Assembly (NCBI RefSeq): GCF_026151205.1
Contig: NC_087083.1
Span: 4,938,460-5,002,459, forward strand
From: Bolinopsis microptera
Taxonomy: Eukaryota; Ctenophora; Tentaculata; Lobata; Bolinopsidae
Direction of reading: 5' to 3'
Length of the DNA: 64,000 bases
Under the pieces are notes generated by a model, which was given only the letters and a program-made list of their open reading frames with translations, did not search any database and had not been told where the DNA came from. The stretch's first letter is position 1. Each line of letters opens with the position of its first letter. Shown piece by piece: positions 1 to 10,271 of this stretch. A program made the translations under genes and the position numbers.

Positions 1-507
1 AGCCAATTCACCTAGTGCCAAATGGAGTAGATTTGAAGGCAGGATACGCCACATACATTCCTGACTGTAATCTCGAGACTGGAAATAGGTCTATAATGTT
101 GTGCAAAAAATTGAACATAATCAAGACTTTCCCACTGCAGTCATTTTGAGTGATCCATGTGTTGACGGTTGGAGTATACACGCGATGATTCGACTGATTC
201 TTTTGAATTTCTCTACCAAGCCGGGTACCTACTAATTTAGAGGTTCCTCAGCCTTTGTCGCCTGCATAACTCCCAGTTTTATTTCATTAATCCTCTCTTC
301 GAGATAGATAATTTTGATAGAAAAGAAACAAATTGATTGGAACCATATGTCACGGGAAAAACTAAACTGTGTAATGTATACAATTAACAATTAAAACCGA
401 GACACCCATCTAGTACGCCGTACGCGTACGAATTGTCGATATATATCTATATATTAGTCAAAAATCACATATCTACTCATCTCGTGTTATAATAGGATCT
501 AAAATGT
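1..507. other. Left-edge non-coding DNA
   Basis: I see no gene here. It is AT-rich sequence downstream of the minus-strand SOUL gene and probably includes its 3' untranslated region. Around 414-455 there is a short run of alternating GTAC/CG and AT steps, with no recognisable element. Confidence 0.5.
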
Positions 508-1209
508 TTAATTCTTAACGTACATGACCTCAAAGCGTACGTCTTTGCTTCTGGGTCCACTGAATCCACCAACAACAGACATGTAAGGATAAAAACTATG
601 TCCGGCCGTCTGGACAGCAGAATACAGGTTGGTGAACTCCTCAACCCATACCTTCTCCGGGATATTCATTGACTTGCCTCCGATAGCCCTGTAGTAGACA
701 ACAGCCTCATCCCAGTCCTCAATGTAGACATCTGCGTTAGTAGGAGATGGGGGGTTGGCTTGGAATGCGGATGGAATGTAGAAGTGCATGGAACTACCGG
801 TTTCGTTATAGCTGGCATCAAAGTAGACCTTGGTGATTACCGGGGCTGTCATGGCGATTTTAGCACCATCAGAATTTGCTCCGGAGATGTACTTGAAGAG
901 CCTCATGAAAGATTCACTCTTTTTCACTCCGTTACTATCGTCAACCAGAGTTGATACCCACTTTCCTGCCAGAACTTTCCTTATTCCAAAACCACAGTCG
1001 GTGTTATTCATTTCCACTCTTGCTGCGCACTCCAAGTCTACGTCACAGATATCGTCAATAGCTCTGGGAAGAGGCTTACCAGGTTCCACAAATTCTTGAC
1101 ATTCCTCATAGCCAGCAGCGTCGGACCAAGCATCACCAACATTTACCTTGACCGGACTGGCCAGACACGTGACCAGGAGACACGTGGCTATCAGGAAAAC
1201 TTGCTTCAT
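508..1209 (-). CDS. Secreted SOUL/HEBP-family heme-binding protein
   Basis: This is a 233-residue single-exon reading frame. It opens with a typical signal peptide: MKQ, a hydrophobic stretch FLIATCLLVTCLA, then a small-residue cleavage context near residues 17-19. The mature part matches the SOUL/heme-binding-protein fold, with the family hallmark AMTAPVITKV at about residues 118-127 and the segments MHFYIPSAFQ and DVRFEVMYVKN. Family members bind heme or porphyrins. Cytosolic HEBP1/2 are about 190-205 residues, so the extra N-terminal length here is the signal peptide plus a cysteine-containing segment (CQEF, DICDVDLECA) that could form disulfides. Secretion and the family call are well supported; the ligand is inferred. 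The start is the only Met ahead of the signal peptide. A 20-bp repeat lies directly upstream. Confidence 0.9.
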   Translation of the reverse strand: MKQVFLIATCLLVTCLASPVKVNVGDAWSDAAGYEECQEFVEPGKPLPRAIDDICDVDLECAARVEMNNTDCGFGIRKVLAGKWVSTLVDDSNGVKKSESFMRLFKYISGANSDGAKIAMTAPVITKVYFDASYNETGSSMHFYIPSAFQANPPSPTNADVYIEDWDEAVVYYRAIGGKSMNIPEKVWVEEFTNLYSAVQTAGHSFYPYMSVVGGFSGPRSKDVRFEVMYVKN

Positions 1210-1225
1210 CTTGCTAGTGGGGATT

Positions 1226-1290
1226 GTGGTTAATTGAGTGCTAATTGTGGTTAATTGAGTGCTAATTTTGGTTAATTGTGTGCTAATTGT
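1226..1290. repeat. About three copies of a 20-bp tandem repeat upstream of the SOUL start codon
   Basis: The unit reads roughly GTGGTTAATTGAGTGCTAAT on the plus strand, with the third copy diverged. It starts 17 bp upstream of the minus-strand ATG at 1209, so it sits in the 5' leader or core promoter of the SOUL gene. Confidence 0.75.
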
Positions 1291-1725
1291 TATTGCTATT
1301 TTAATTTTGAAACTTTACTGGGTTGACTGTTCAAGGATCAGTTGCAATCGTAGTCAGCAGTGGATGTAGACTGTTGATAGAGGAAATGACCGCATCAGGG
1401 TCTACAAAATAAACGCACGATCTCTCACAACGAGAAACTGAGAATATATCATGATCGATATCTAAAACGAGGGTGACGGTATCTAATATTGGAGTTAAAA
1501 CACTGCACTACTATAAAAACTCTAAAGTAAAAAAGTTGTATATAAAGGCCTTTTTGAAGCGGTATGTGACGGCTGGACCGGCAAAATTATCGTTACTACA
1601 AAAGGAAACTTCAACGAGCAGATGTTGGCATAGTTAATACGGTTTATTCGGTTGTTTGACGGTAAAAGGTGTCGTTTTAGAGTTTCGTCGCGTGCGTAGA
1701 AGCTTACTGTGAAGAAAAAACTTAA

Positions 1726-1970
1726 CGACACGTGAATTTATAAAATGATTTTGTAAACATCTGGCCATAAAGTCAAGAAATGTTCAACAGATGGGAGGCT
1801 CTTCTGAACACTTCAACAAAGCCCACCGAAGGCTTTGTGCTCTTTCTCCCTTTGTCTAACGAATCTTTTTTGGGAACATGTGAACAACAGCGGTGTTGAT
1901 TCGGTTTGACTCTGATGGTTGGTTGTTTACTCTTCATGAAACATTAATATTGATAAAGAGACCTTATTTA
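1726..1970 (+). repeat. Dispersed direct repeat, copy A
   Basis: About 245 bp starting CGACACGTGAATTTATAAAA is repeated in the same orientation at 4220-4477. The core, from the CAACAGATGG segment through the GAACATGTGAACAACAGCGG segment to ATTAATATTGATAA, is nearly identical in both copies. It contains a stem-loop (AAAGCC...GGCTTT) near 1818-1838. No terminal inverted repeat or target duplication was found, so the class is unknown. Confidence 0.8.
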
Positions 1971-2040
1971 AGGGACTATAAATCTCTTGTGAACGTGTTC
2001 GAAGAGCAGTGCAACAAAAATCAGTTATCCTCTAGTAGTT

Positions 2041-2385
2041 AGGGGGGGGGGGGGGGCAACGCCCCAAAAGGCCCGATTTCTAGGGCCCTTTTTGGATTTT
2101 CGATATGTGTAGGGCCTTTTGGGGCCCTAGAATTAACTTCAATTTCATCAAGTTAAATGATATATGCTAAGTGCGTTAATGATATTATCTGACTATAACT
2201 ACTTGCACAGTACTTTTATATTTATTTGAGTGTATTTACATGGAGATTATGGTCCATAAACATTGAACCAAATTCATGCCAAAAATACAGGGTCAAAAGG
2301 CCCCAAAAGGCCTTAAAAAGCCCAGATTTCTAGGGCCCTTTTCGGATTTTCTATATGTGTGGGGCTTTTTGGGGCGTTGCCCCCT
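2041..2385. mobile_element. MITE-like foldback element
   Basis: The left end (AGGGG...GCAACGCCCCAAAAGG) is the inverted complement of the right end (CCTTTTTGGGGCGTTGCCCCCT in two blocks). Internally, a GGGCCC-rich block at 2073-2135 recurs in direct orientation at 2321-2375. There is no coding potential. The left end contains a run of 15 G. No convincing target-site duplication was seen, so the superfamily is unassigned. Confidence 0.65.
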
Positions 2386-2974
2386 CTGACAATCAGATTA
2401 AATGTGGTCAAACGCTATTTATAGAGGATGATACTCGAACAAAATGTCATAAATCATGAATGTTCGATCATCAAATTCAAATAGACCCGTCGCCAGCACA
2501 GATCGCTCTCTCATGAATGTTACGCAGTTAATGTGGCACGATTAGATGCCAGAAGCAAAATATAAGCGCGGTGGGTGCAGAATTGCACTATTGACCTATC
2601 ATCGCACTTACGGCAATCGTGTAAAGCAATGTCATACACTACGCTGTTGAATAATCTAACCTGAGAAAACTTAAAGGCTGCAAATTTGGAGAATTGTTTT
2701 GGTCAGGTGCAGAATCGCACAATTTACAAAATATTACCGCACGTTCACGTTACCTCTGTTGAGTCTGTTTGGTGCCTCCCTGGCTCAATCATTTGTTATA
2801 TTATATTACCAAAACTTAAGCCCATATTATATTCCTCGCCACCCGGCCACTATAATCCAAATGTATAAACGAAACCATCTTAAAACTAAAACTAAAGAAA
2901 GGGCTAACTTTCTTCCTTGCTGAAACAATTAAAATTCCTATAATTCCTATAATAATTTTACACTAAAAGCTTAC
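2386..2974. other. Non-coding stretch after the last recognised EF-hand exon
   Basis: No clear exon was found. The EF-hand gene on the minus strand leaves its last recognised exon at 2975 with a good donor, so this stretch is intron or degenerate 3' gene sequence. A splice-acceptor-like site near 2935 would lead into a hydrophobic peptide that ends at a stop and does not look like an EF-hand. Confidence 0.4.
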
Positions 2975-4002
2975 CTGACTCTCGGTGACCAGCCCAGAGT
3001 TAGTTTTATCGAAATCTTCGAAGCAGTCAGACAGGATAATGCCCCGGAAATCGTAGTGACTTTGAAGTTTTTCCAGGATTTGGCTGACATTTTCTGTTAA
3101 AGTGGGTGACTTTCGTGAGAAACACCGCTCTGAAAATGTTAGTTGTAATCAGCGAAGAATAAGTTTTAAAATTTTGTGTTCCTAAAAACAGGCATGAGGA
3201 CTGAGGTGCGGCAACGTCCAAAATTACAATCAACAAAGCATATGATTATGAGAACCAATTCACAATAAATTAAATTATATTTAAAATTTGGGGAAAACTC
3301 TCACCATTTTCGTGCAGACCGTTGAGAAATTCCCGGTAGTTAATCATTCCTATGTTAACATTACTTCCGTAAATGTCTTTTGTTTGGTTAAAATCAATTT
3401 CGGACACTGTCACTCCAAAACTCTGGTTTATACATCTCTTGAATTGGGACTCTGAAAAAGGAGGGGATAATTTAGTTTTAGATTAAGAACAACGGCAAGA
3501 CTTTAGATCATAGAAAATGCATTTATGTGTATTGCTATTTTTCAGTAAAAATGACCTCAGAATCTTAAATAACCTGAGAGTGAACTATCAGTATCATGCG
3601 GAAATATTTCATTTCCGAAATAATTAAAGAAAACTGAGAAATTAACACCAACCAGTAATTTCACCAGTTCTAAGTCGGTCGAAATCTTTGAAAAACTCGT
3701 TAAATCGGACACGTTTGTTTTGAGCTGCGTGGTGTATCTTCTTTTGTAGACTGGTCCTCTGGTGTGCTAGCGCTGCCTGGGGTATCAGAGGTGAGAAATA
3801 GTGGAATATTGAAATAGTGAAATAGTGAAATAGTGAAATGAACAGTGATAATAATAATACAATTATTGATATGTAATGTGTAGAAGTTCATACTAAATGT
3901 GATAATTTAGCGACTTAAGTTAAAACTAATTAATTAAGGACTCTTGTTTGAACCTAACAGAAAATAAGACGAACACAGAAAAACAATTTTTGGACTTACC
4001 AT
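2975..4002 (-). CDS. EF-hand protein, possibly ciliary; 3' end not found
   Basis: Four exons join in phase: 4000-4002 (ATG only), 3653-3776, 3305-3451 and 2975-3129. All have GT-AG borders, and the product so far is 143 residues. It begins MAALAHQRTSLQKK. It contains degenerate EF-hand helices around FNEFFKDFDRLRTGEIT, INYREFLNGL and FEDFDKTNSGLVTESQ. This style (FxDFDxLRTGxIT...QF) resembles multi-EF-hand axonemal/EFCAB-type proteins, but I cannot name the orthologue. The exon at 2975 ends in phase 0 mid-EF-hand, so more exons are expected. A candidate at about 1600-1710 (INRINYANICSLK) does not join in phase directly. An RFX-type X-box sits 21 bp upstream of the ATG. The exon joins are seen directly; the ciliary role is inferred. 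Confidence 0.75.
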
Positions 4003-4022
4003 TTTAGTTCCAGTGCTGACGC

Positions 4023-4036
4023 GTTACTGTGACAAC
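4023..4036. promoter_or_regulatory. Candidate RFX X-box upstream of the EF-hand gene
   Basis: The sequence GTTACTGTGACAAC fits the X-box half-sites GTNRCY and RRYAAC around a 2-bp spacer, with GT instead of the usual AT in the centre. It begins 21 bp upstream of the minus-strand start codon at 4002. Confidence 0.5.
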
Positions 4037-4219
4037 CTCGCCTTAGCTAAACAGGAAGTTATTATGTTAGCGAAGCTGTGATTTTCATTTTGGGTTGCAG
4101 TTGGTAGGCAGACTTATTGTTGTGACTCTACTAACTACAGCAGTCTATAATTTTACCCAATTTTATGTAAAATGTGAACATTCTTTGCGATTGATTTTTT
4201 TTAATTAACTCAAAATTAT

Positions 4220-4477
4220 CGACACGTGAATTTATAAAATGAGTTTGCAAACATCTGGCCATAAGGTCAAAACTCAAAATATGATCAACAGATGGATGGC
4301 TCTTCTGAGCTCTTCAACAAAGCCCCACCGAAGGCTTTGTGCTCTTTCTCCCTTTGTCTAACGAATCTTTTTTGGGAACATGTGAACAACAGCGGTGTTG
4401 ATTCGGTTTGACTCTGATGGTCGGTTGTTTACTCTTCATAAAACATTAATATTGATAATGTCAATGAGGCCTTATTT
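4220..4477 (+). repeat. Dispersed direct repeat, copy B
   Basis: This is the second copy of the repeat at 1726-1970, in the same orientation, about 258 bp, with small indels near 4270-4285 and 4458. The two copies lie either side of the EF-hand gene, about 2.5 kb apart. Confidence 0.8.
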
Positions 4478-5179
4478 TACAGATTTAAATATCTCTTTTA
4501 GACACACTCAAATTCAAGAGTTAGAAGTACCCAATAACCCAATTCCACGCAGTCATATTAGATTTAGAAGAATACTTTTCGTGTTTAAAAGTTTATTTGC
4601 GACACTGTTAAGCTCATGGATATTGGATATCTCAGGTTACTAAAGAAAATTACGAAATGACAGGTAAAATAGAATATAGATGCAATGGACAGTGGAGCCT
4701 TAATCAGCGTTTTTTTTAGTGGATTCCACATGACGTGAGCAGAGCTACTGGAAACTGAGTTCCCCAGAAACAAGGTTTTAAAGATATGATGGTGATAATT
4801 CACGTATTGAGCGTTATACGGTATATCTATCGCTATATGAGCATGTAATTCATTACCTTGATAGACATACCTATAATTAGGCTTTGGTTGTCGTGAATTT
4901 TTACAAAAAAATCAAACATCTTAAAATCAAATCATAAAAAGATAAAATTAAGATAAACTTTGATAACTGCGTTAAAAGCACAGATACAATATTTGATGTT
5001 TAAACAAAATAAATTTAAATATATCAAAATAAGTGTAAATTAAAAAGTCTATCCATCCTCCTCGCTAAAACAGCCTGCAAAATTAGGCTCAAAGACTATA
5101 TCTTAAGATCTTACTTCAAAGCAAATTCCAAATGTAGCAACTATTCTCATTTCTCATTCTGTCAAATTTGAGGTCAGCG
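4478..5179. other. AT-rich intergenic DNA
   Basis: I see no gene or recognisable element between the dispersed repeat and the stop codon of the PHD-finger gene. Short A/T runs dominate. Confidence 0.45.
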
Positions 5180-6142
5180 TCAAATAATATCCAAGTTTCT
5201 TCCTTTCTGGACCAAATTTTTAATCGCATTCAAGTCATCGGTATTCTTCTTTCGGCGTTCGGATTTGTTCGGTGATGAAACCCTGGAAACATCATTTTTC
5301 CTCGTACAGATTACCTTTGGAATGTCAGGAATTTTCAACTTTCGTGGCTTTTCTACCTTTCTTGAAGGCTGCGAGTTTCTAGAGGGCTCTGTTGTTCTCG
5401 AAGCTTCGATTTTTTTAGAATGGAAGAAACATTTTGTAGAAGAATCACCCTGGGAATTTTGAGAGACGTTTTGCTCAGAGGGAGACGATCCTTGGGATTC
5501 GGAGAATCCGGAAGAGGAACTGAACTTTTTTGAACGATCCGATGATTCGTTAATCGCAGACGGATTTACCACCGATTCTGTAAGTTCCTTCCCCGCGGGA
5601 AAATCTGGAAACATAGTATTGACAGAGGTGCAGCTGGAGCTCAGCGATTGGTCTGAGAGAACTATCTTAGACAAGGATTCATCAAGTTCAAGCTTTAAAC
5701 GAGAGTAAATTTTGGACTCCATCACGGTTAGATGGTCCTGAAGGTCTGTCTCCGAGACGAAACTGGAATTAGAGCCACTAAGCGACACATCACTGACACT
5801 CATCACCCCGTGATCGGACCCACTTCTGGAAACATCTGCGGAATTTGTAACATGTAGGCATTCCAAACAAAACCACCACAACGAAGGGTTTCTGGACAGA
5901 GTTGCAACAGTAGATCTGCCAAGCTTGTCCGGCAAACAGGGGGTGTGGTACACTCGGCGACATATCGCGCATGTCACCTTGTCATGGTGATGTGGACACG
6001 TGATACCACATAAACTGCAGTACCCTCCCGAGTTGAAAACTCCCTGTTTCAGGTCCACGTCACCTGATCTGAAGGAAGCGATGTGATCCGTGAACCGACG
6101 TCCGGGAGGCGAGGATTCGGAGAACTTTAGAGGATTGTTCAT
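5180..6142 (-). CDS. PHD-finger-like zinc-binding protein, single exon
   Basis: This is a 320-residue intact single-exon frame. Residues about 42-96 form a PHD-type cross-brace: CSLC, then CAIC, YHTPC, and finally WWFCLEC, i.e. four Cys, a His-x2-Cys pair and a terminal Cys-x2-Cys preceded by the aromatic WWF typical of PHD fingers. PHD fingers usually read histone tails. After it comes a Ser-rich region and a predicted amphipathic helix (MESKIYSRLKLELDESLSKI). The C-terminal half is Ser/Lys/Arg-rich, with basic tracts (SRKVEKPRKLKIPDIPK, SERRKKN) that look like nuclear localisation signals. I do not recognise an orthologue. ORF1 proteins of some LINEs also carry a PHD finger, but no reverse transcriptase is nearby and the frame is open, so a host gene is my first choice. 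Confidence 0.65.
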   Translation of the reverse strand: MNNPLKFSESSPPGRRFTDHIASFRSGDVDLKQGVFNSGGYCSLCGITCPHHHDKVTCAICRRVYHTPCLPDKLGRSTVATLSRNPSLWWFCLECLHVTNSADVSRSGSDHGVMSVSDVSLSGSNSSFVSETDLQDHLTVMESKIYSRLKLELDESLSKIVLSDQSLSSSCTSVNTMFPDFPAGKELTESVVNPSAINESSDRSKKFSSSSGFSESQGSSPSEQNVSQNSQGDSSTKCFFHSKKIEASRTTEPSRNSQPSRKVEKPRKLKIPDIPKVICTRKNDVSRVSSPNKSERRKKNTDDLNAIKNLVQKGRNLDII

Positions 6143-6959
6143 ATGGACAGCTGGTCAAGGGATGAAATTAGCAATAATTCAGTTAGAGATAAAACTAGAA
6201 AGAGCTAGATAAATGTACAAACTAAGTAGTAACGGCTGATTAGAGGAAAACTAGTACATATTTCGAGAGAAGTGATAGATCTTAGCAGGAAAAATGAATT
6301 ACATATTAAGTATCAAGAAATTATGCTAAAATTTGTCAAGGAGTGCGGCTGTCATGGAGAATTTAACGTTGCATGTATTATAGAAAATTCCAGAGTCGAG
6401 CACCGATATTAAATCTCATGTTCAATTAAATAACAATCAAAACAAGAAACTCCAAACCTAAAATCATCCTCAAACCTTTTTCCATTATGAATTGCGACCA
6501 TGTTCAAGATAGGGGACAAATCACGAACCTTGGGTTACGTAAACGGAGCAAGAGTAGGTGCAATACACACATGTGTGTGTTAATTTCTATATTCATATAA
6601 AAATGTGTAATATGAGACTAAGAATTTGTTATGTAGTGTGACGTGAAGTGAGTCTGCAATTTGTTTTTGAGTAAATGATTTTACTGCTGACAATAAGAGC
6701 GGTGGAGACTAGGACACTAGGTGACACTTGGTGAGCAGGCGTGACTAGGGTTGAGGCCGCTTTTTGCGGGTTTCCTACCTACCTATAATGTGACCTATAG
6801 CTATGTTGGGTTTCATCAAGACTTGACATCACATTTTCTGACCACCCCACAGCGAAGTAAAGTCTCGCTCGTTGCGCTAGCACAGCAGAGGGTTCGAATT
6901 TGGAGGAGTATATTATCCCCTGATCGGCGACTTATCAGGGAGAGACAACATGAACTTTG
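6143..6959. other. Intergenic DNA upstream of the PHD gene
   Basis: I see no gene. The part near 6143-6250 should contain the PHD-gene promoter. Near 6799-6900 there are weak tRNA-like A-box (TAGCTATGTTGG) and B-box (GGTTCGAATTT) matches, too far apart for a normal tRNA. Confidence 0.4.
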
Positions 6960-7163
6960 TTAGATCTCTTTAAAATGCTCGAGATCTTGAATCACATTTA
7001 GATGGTAGGGGATTCCATTCCACAAATTAGGTCCCTGAACTGCAAATGAGTTGAATGTTCGGATCATTGCATGTGCTAGTAGGGGCCACGACCAATTCTT
7101 ACCACGCCACTCCAGGATCAGGTTAGGAGGAACAACAGTGAATCTCAAAATAAAGTATACCAA
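6960..7163 (-). mobile_element. LINE 3'-end fragment (C-terminal tail of ORF2)
   Basis: The minus-strand frame reads IRTFNSFAVQGPNLWN, then GIPYHLNVIQDLEHFKEI. This is the conserved C-terminal motif of many non-LTR retrotransposon ORF2 proteins (FxVxGPxLWNxLPxxL...FK). Only about 70 residues are left, with no catalytic reverse-transcriptase motif, so this is a 5'-truncated dead copy. The clade cannot be fixed from this tail; a CR1/L2-like or related element fits. Confidence 0.7.
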
Positions 7164-7731
7164 GGAGATATGTGTGTGGACAAGATGTTAGTCAATCAAA
7201 TGAGTGAGGTGGGTTTTGCAGTGGGAAATTAATTATTCGGATGGAAAAATCATTTTGGCTACTTTTGAGCTGAATGGACTAATTGGCCTGAATTCCTTAG
7301 TAAGTAAGACTGATCTTATGCTAAAATCCACATGTATGTCATAAAAGGCAGATAGTGCAATTAGTGTTCGATAAAATATCAAGTCCTAAAGTTCGATAAA
7401 GTGGCAATATAACTAAAAACGGAATTACTAAGAACAACAATGAGGACAATAATGAATAATAGGACAACAAAATAATAACTCGTAGCTCGGTATGAACCAC
7501 TGTAGATACGTGGCAAATCAAGCCATCAAGCAGAAAACAATACAGTTAATTTCCTCGCTGCTTGTTATCTAAATTATCAGTAGAACTATCACAAAATATC
7601 CGGTATATGTAGGCTACATCACATAGTAATGTATACTTGATGAAATGTGTTCGTGTTTGACATTTTAGTCACTGAATTTATAGTGATGAGTGGAAGTTAT
7701 TGATATGTTGTGAAAATATTGTGTACAATTG

Positions 7732-7850
7732 TATAGATCTGGACGCTGGTGAACTGTATTTGTTTCGACACGTGACAGTGACACTGGATTTTGATAAGTC
7801 AACATTGGAAGCTGATTGGTTAATGGTTGTCACGTGATCGAGATGTTAGT
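7732..7850. mobile_element. Short inverted-repeat (MITE-like) element, copy A
   Basis: It shares the string ATAGATCTGGACGCTGGTGAACTG-like start (in pieces: ATAGATCT, CTGGTG, TTTGTTT, CACGTGACA) with copies at 26929-27071 and 31393-31512. Copy A has the weakest inverted repeat. It contains an ATTGG-N11-CACGTG module. Confidence 0.45.
7815..7836 (+). promoter_or_regulatory. CCAAT/E-box pair, spacing 11
   Basis: ATTGG at 7815-7819 and CACGTG at 7831-7836, separated by exactly 11 bp. Confidence 0.6.
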
Positions 7851-9455
7851 AATCTTGTGCAAATATTGTGTAAAAGTTGTAGTATACACGCTGTGTACGT
7901 ATTACTTTCTGTGTAAATAATAAATATTGTGTGGATTAACAAATACAATGGTCTCATCAAATTAAACTGTATAAAATAAGACGGTGAAAGGAGTTTTCTT
8001 TACTACAAAAATCTGATAAAAGGTGATAAAAACAAAGATAAAAACATAAATAATAAAACAAGTATATAAACAAGTATCAACACAAGAATGAACACTAAAG
8101 ATGGGGGAAGTACCATGACTAAAAACCTAAAATGTAGAGACAAGTTTAATACTACACACCATGACTAGGAGCCTGTCCAATGCACTGTGGTGACGGCGAC
8201 TAGGAGCTTGTTTATTTGCTATGCGTGGTGTGTAGCAGTAGAGGAAGCAAGGAAAGTTTGAGGTGGCAGGAGAGATATGATGTATTATCATAATATGTAT
8301 AGGTTGTGTAATCTATAATGTACTTATAGTGCGTATATTTGTGTACCATCAAGTAATCAGGTATGTACAATATCTGTAAAGTTTACAAAATTGACTTTTT
8401 TGCATTTCTGTATTTTTTAAAGTGGCAATTGGCTATATTTTTCAGAACAATTATATCTTCAAAAAAATATTCTCGTATCGAATTAAATGATCACATTAAA
8501 GTGCACGTAAAGAGACGCAAAATTTAATTTTACAGCCGTAAGTTAAGCTAAGTACAATAATATCACTGAGCACAACAGTAATATGCTGAGATACTGAAAC
8601 CTGCAAGTACTGTAAATCTTGTAAGAGCTAGCTTGTAATATGTAGCTCAGCGACGGAGTGGACCCCTAATTATAACTCCTTACATTATGGCCTTGTCAGA
8701 TGCCTGACTCCATACCCTTGTATTGTAGAATCCAGGATGTGCAAGAACAACAGGATAAGTATTAAGTATGCGAATCTAAGGAAATTGGAAATTATGAACG
8801 ATTTTACTCGAACAGATTTATGGTTGCTATGTTATATTGCTATGGACGATATTTAATGAGATTATTAGGATTATGTAATCCAGAAATTGGTTTTGCTGAA
8901 CTTTACTGGCTGAGAAAAGTACAGACCCGAAAATAAGAACTTCTGATTGAATTTAAAACTGGCCTAAAAGCCACACGAAATAATCTAAGAGAACCCGAAT
9001 AATGACTATCTTGTATTGTACAGTTAGCAGCAATAAAGATTAGAGAGAACTGAGAAGTTGAGTAATTATGCACAGCTTGACATGCTGAGCTAATGTTAAT
9101 GATATATTTACACTGTTCCATATCAAGAATTGTTTTGTAGATTTATAACGTACAAACTCGCAGGGGAATCATCAGTAAAATATTGTACATCTCATTGTAA
9201 TTCGCTTATGTTTTACTTGTAAGCAAGGCAAAAGTTTACACTTCAAATAAAATTTCGAAGGAAGAGAGGGGAAAAGATGTGTTTAAGAAAGTCGACAATG
9301 AAGAATGGGCAGAGGTTAAATTCTTGCTCAGGTCGTTCTAAATAATGTTTGGTTAACCCGACTTGCCATGAACGTTCTGATTGGAGTGTTGTTCGACCAT
9401 GTGACAACTGTGAGGACCGATCAAAATCAAGATAACAACCCGACGTTCTTATCAA

Positions 9456-9485
9456 CCAAAGAGCATCAAACATGGTGATCACGTG
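9456..9485 (+). promoter_or_regulatory. Degenerate CCAAT/E-box pair, spacing 19
   Basis: CCAAA (one mismatch to CCAAT) at 9456-9460 and CACGTG at 9480-9485, separated by 19 bp. Confidence 0.4.
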
Positions 9486-9543
9486 ATGATCTTCAGTCAA
9501 TTAGCGACGAGAGAGATAACAGAGTGCGAGAGACCTTTTAGCG

Positions 9544-9573
9544 CCAATCAGTTTTAAGAATGATAACCACGTG
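9544..9573 (+). promoter_or_regulatory. CCAAT/E-box pair, spacing 19
   Basis: CCAAT at 9544-9548 and CACGTG at 9568-9573, separated by 19 bp. Confidence 0.6.
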
Positions 9574-10243
9574 ACATCTTATCAGCCCATCAGCATCGAG
9601 GGGGCTGAGGTTATCGGGTCTACTCAACAAGTCGGCACACTATCTTACATTATCAATTCTTGGTTTGTCGAGAACAGAACCATAGATAACATAAACACAC
9701 GTATAATACTAGAATTTTAATTAACGACACCATATTTGAAAATAATAGAGTGTTCGTGAGAATAAGTATATAAGTATAACCATATTTAATTTCATGGTGT
9801 CCAAAAATGTTTTCATATTCCAGAATATAATATATATATCCTTCTGGTTGGTAATATACTCAATGATGGAAGTATAGTGTATTGGCTATGCCCCGCTTAC
9901 TAGTTTAGCTCTTTCTAGTCCCCTGCTACACGGCATGTAAACAGGGATTGGCTAGTTAGAGGCGGTCCGTGTAGGCCTTACACTGTGCTTTCAGCAATAC
10001 TCATAAATAACCTGGTATTGCACTATGATTAGCTAATTAAATTACCTTCAATTGATTAAAATTTCTGTCATAACGAGGATTTTAGGGAATATATCGCTTT
10101 CTTGGAGCGAAATCTGTTTCTACTCTATTCAACTTTCATATAATTATAAGCTTAGAAATTTTGTTCCCCAGACGACAGGTTTTACTTGCCCTGAAGAATT
10201 GAACAACTTGCACTCAACAGAATCTAGTATTGAGTGCATGGTA

Positions 10244-10271
10244 CCCCCCCCCCCCCCCCCCCCCCCCCCCC
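10244..10271. repeat. Poly-C homopolymer, 28 bp
   Basis: Twenty-eight consecutive C residues lie in AT-rich surroundings. They create spurious polyproline and polyglycine frames on the two strands. Exact length in an assembly of such a run is uncertain. Confidence 0.9.

Noticed and set aside
2686-2923. Two overlapping short plus-strand frames
   Set aside because: No domain, no codon pattern and no splice support; they lie in the putative intron or 3' region of the EF-hand gene.
6799-6901. tRNA gene or SINE head from A-box and B-box matches
   Set aside because: Boxes are about 90 bp apart and no cloverleaf arms could be paired.
9243-9500. 85-residue minus-strand frame
   Set aside because: No family features, no splice or neighbour support; overlaps CCAAT/E-box modules.
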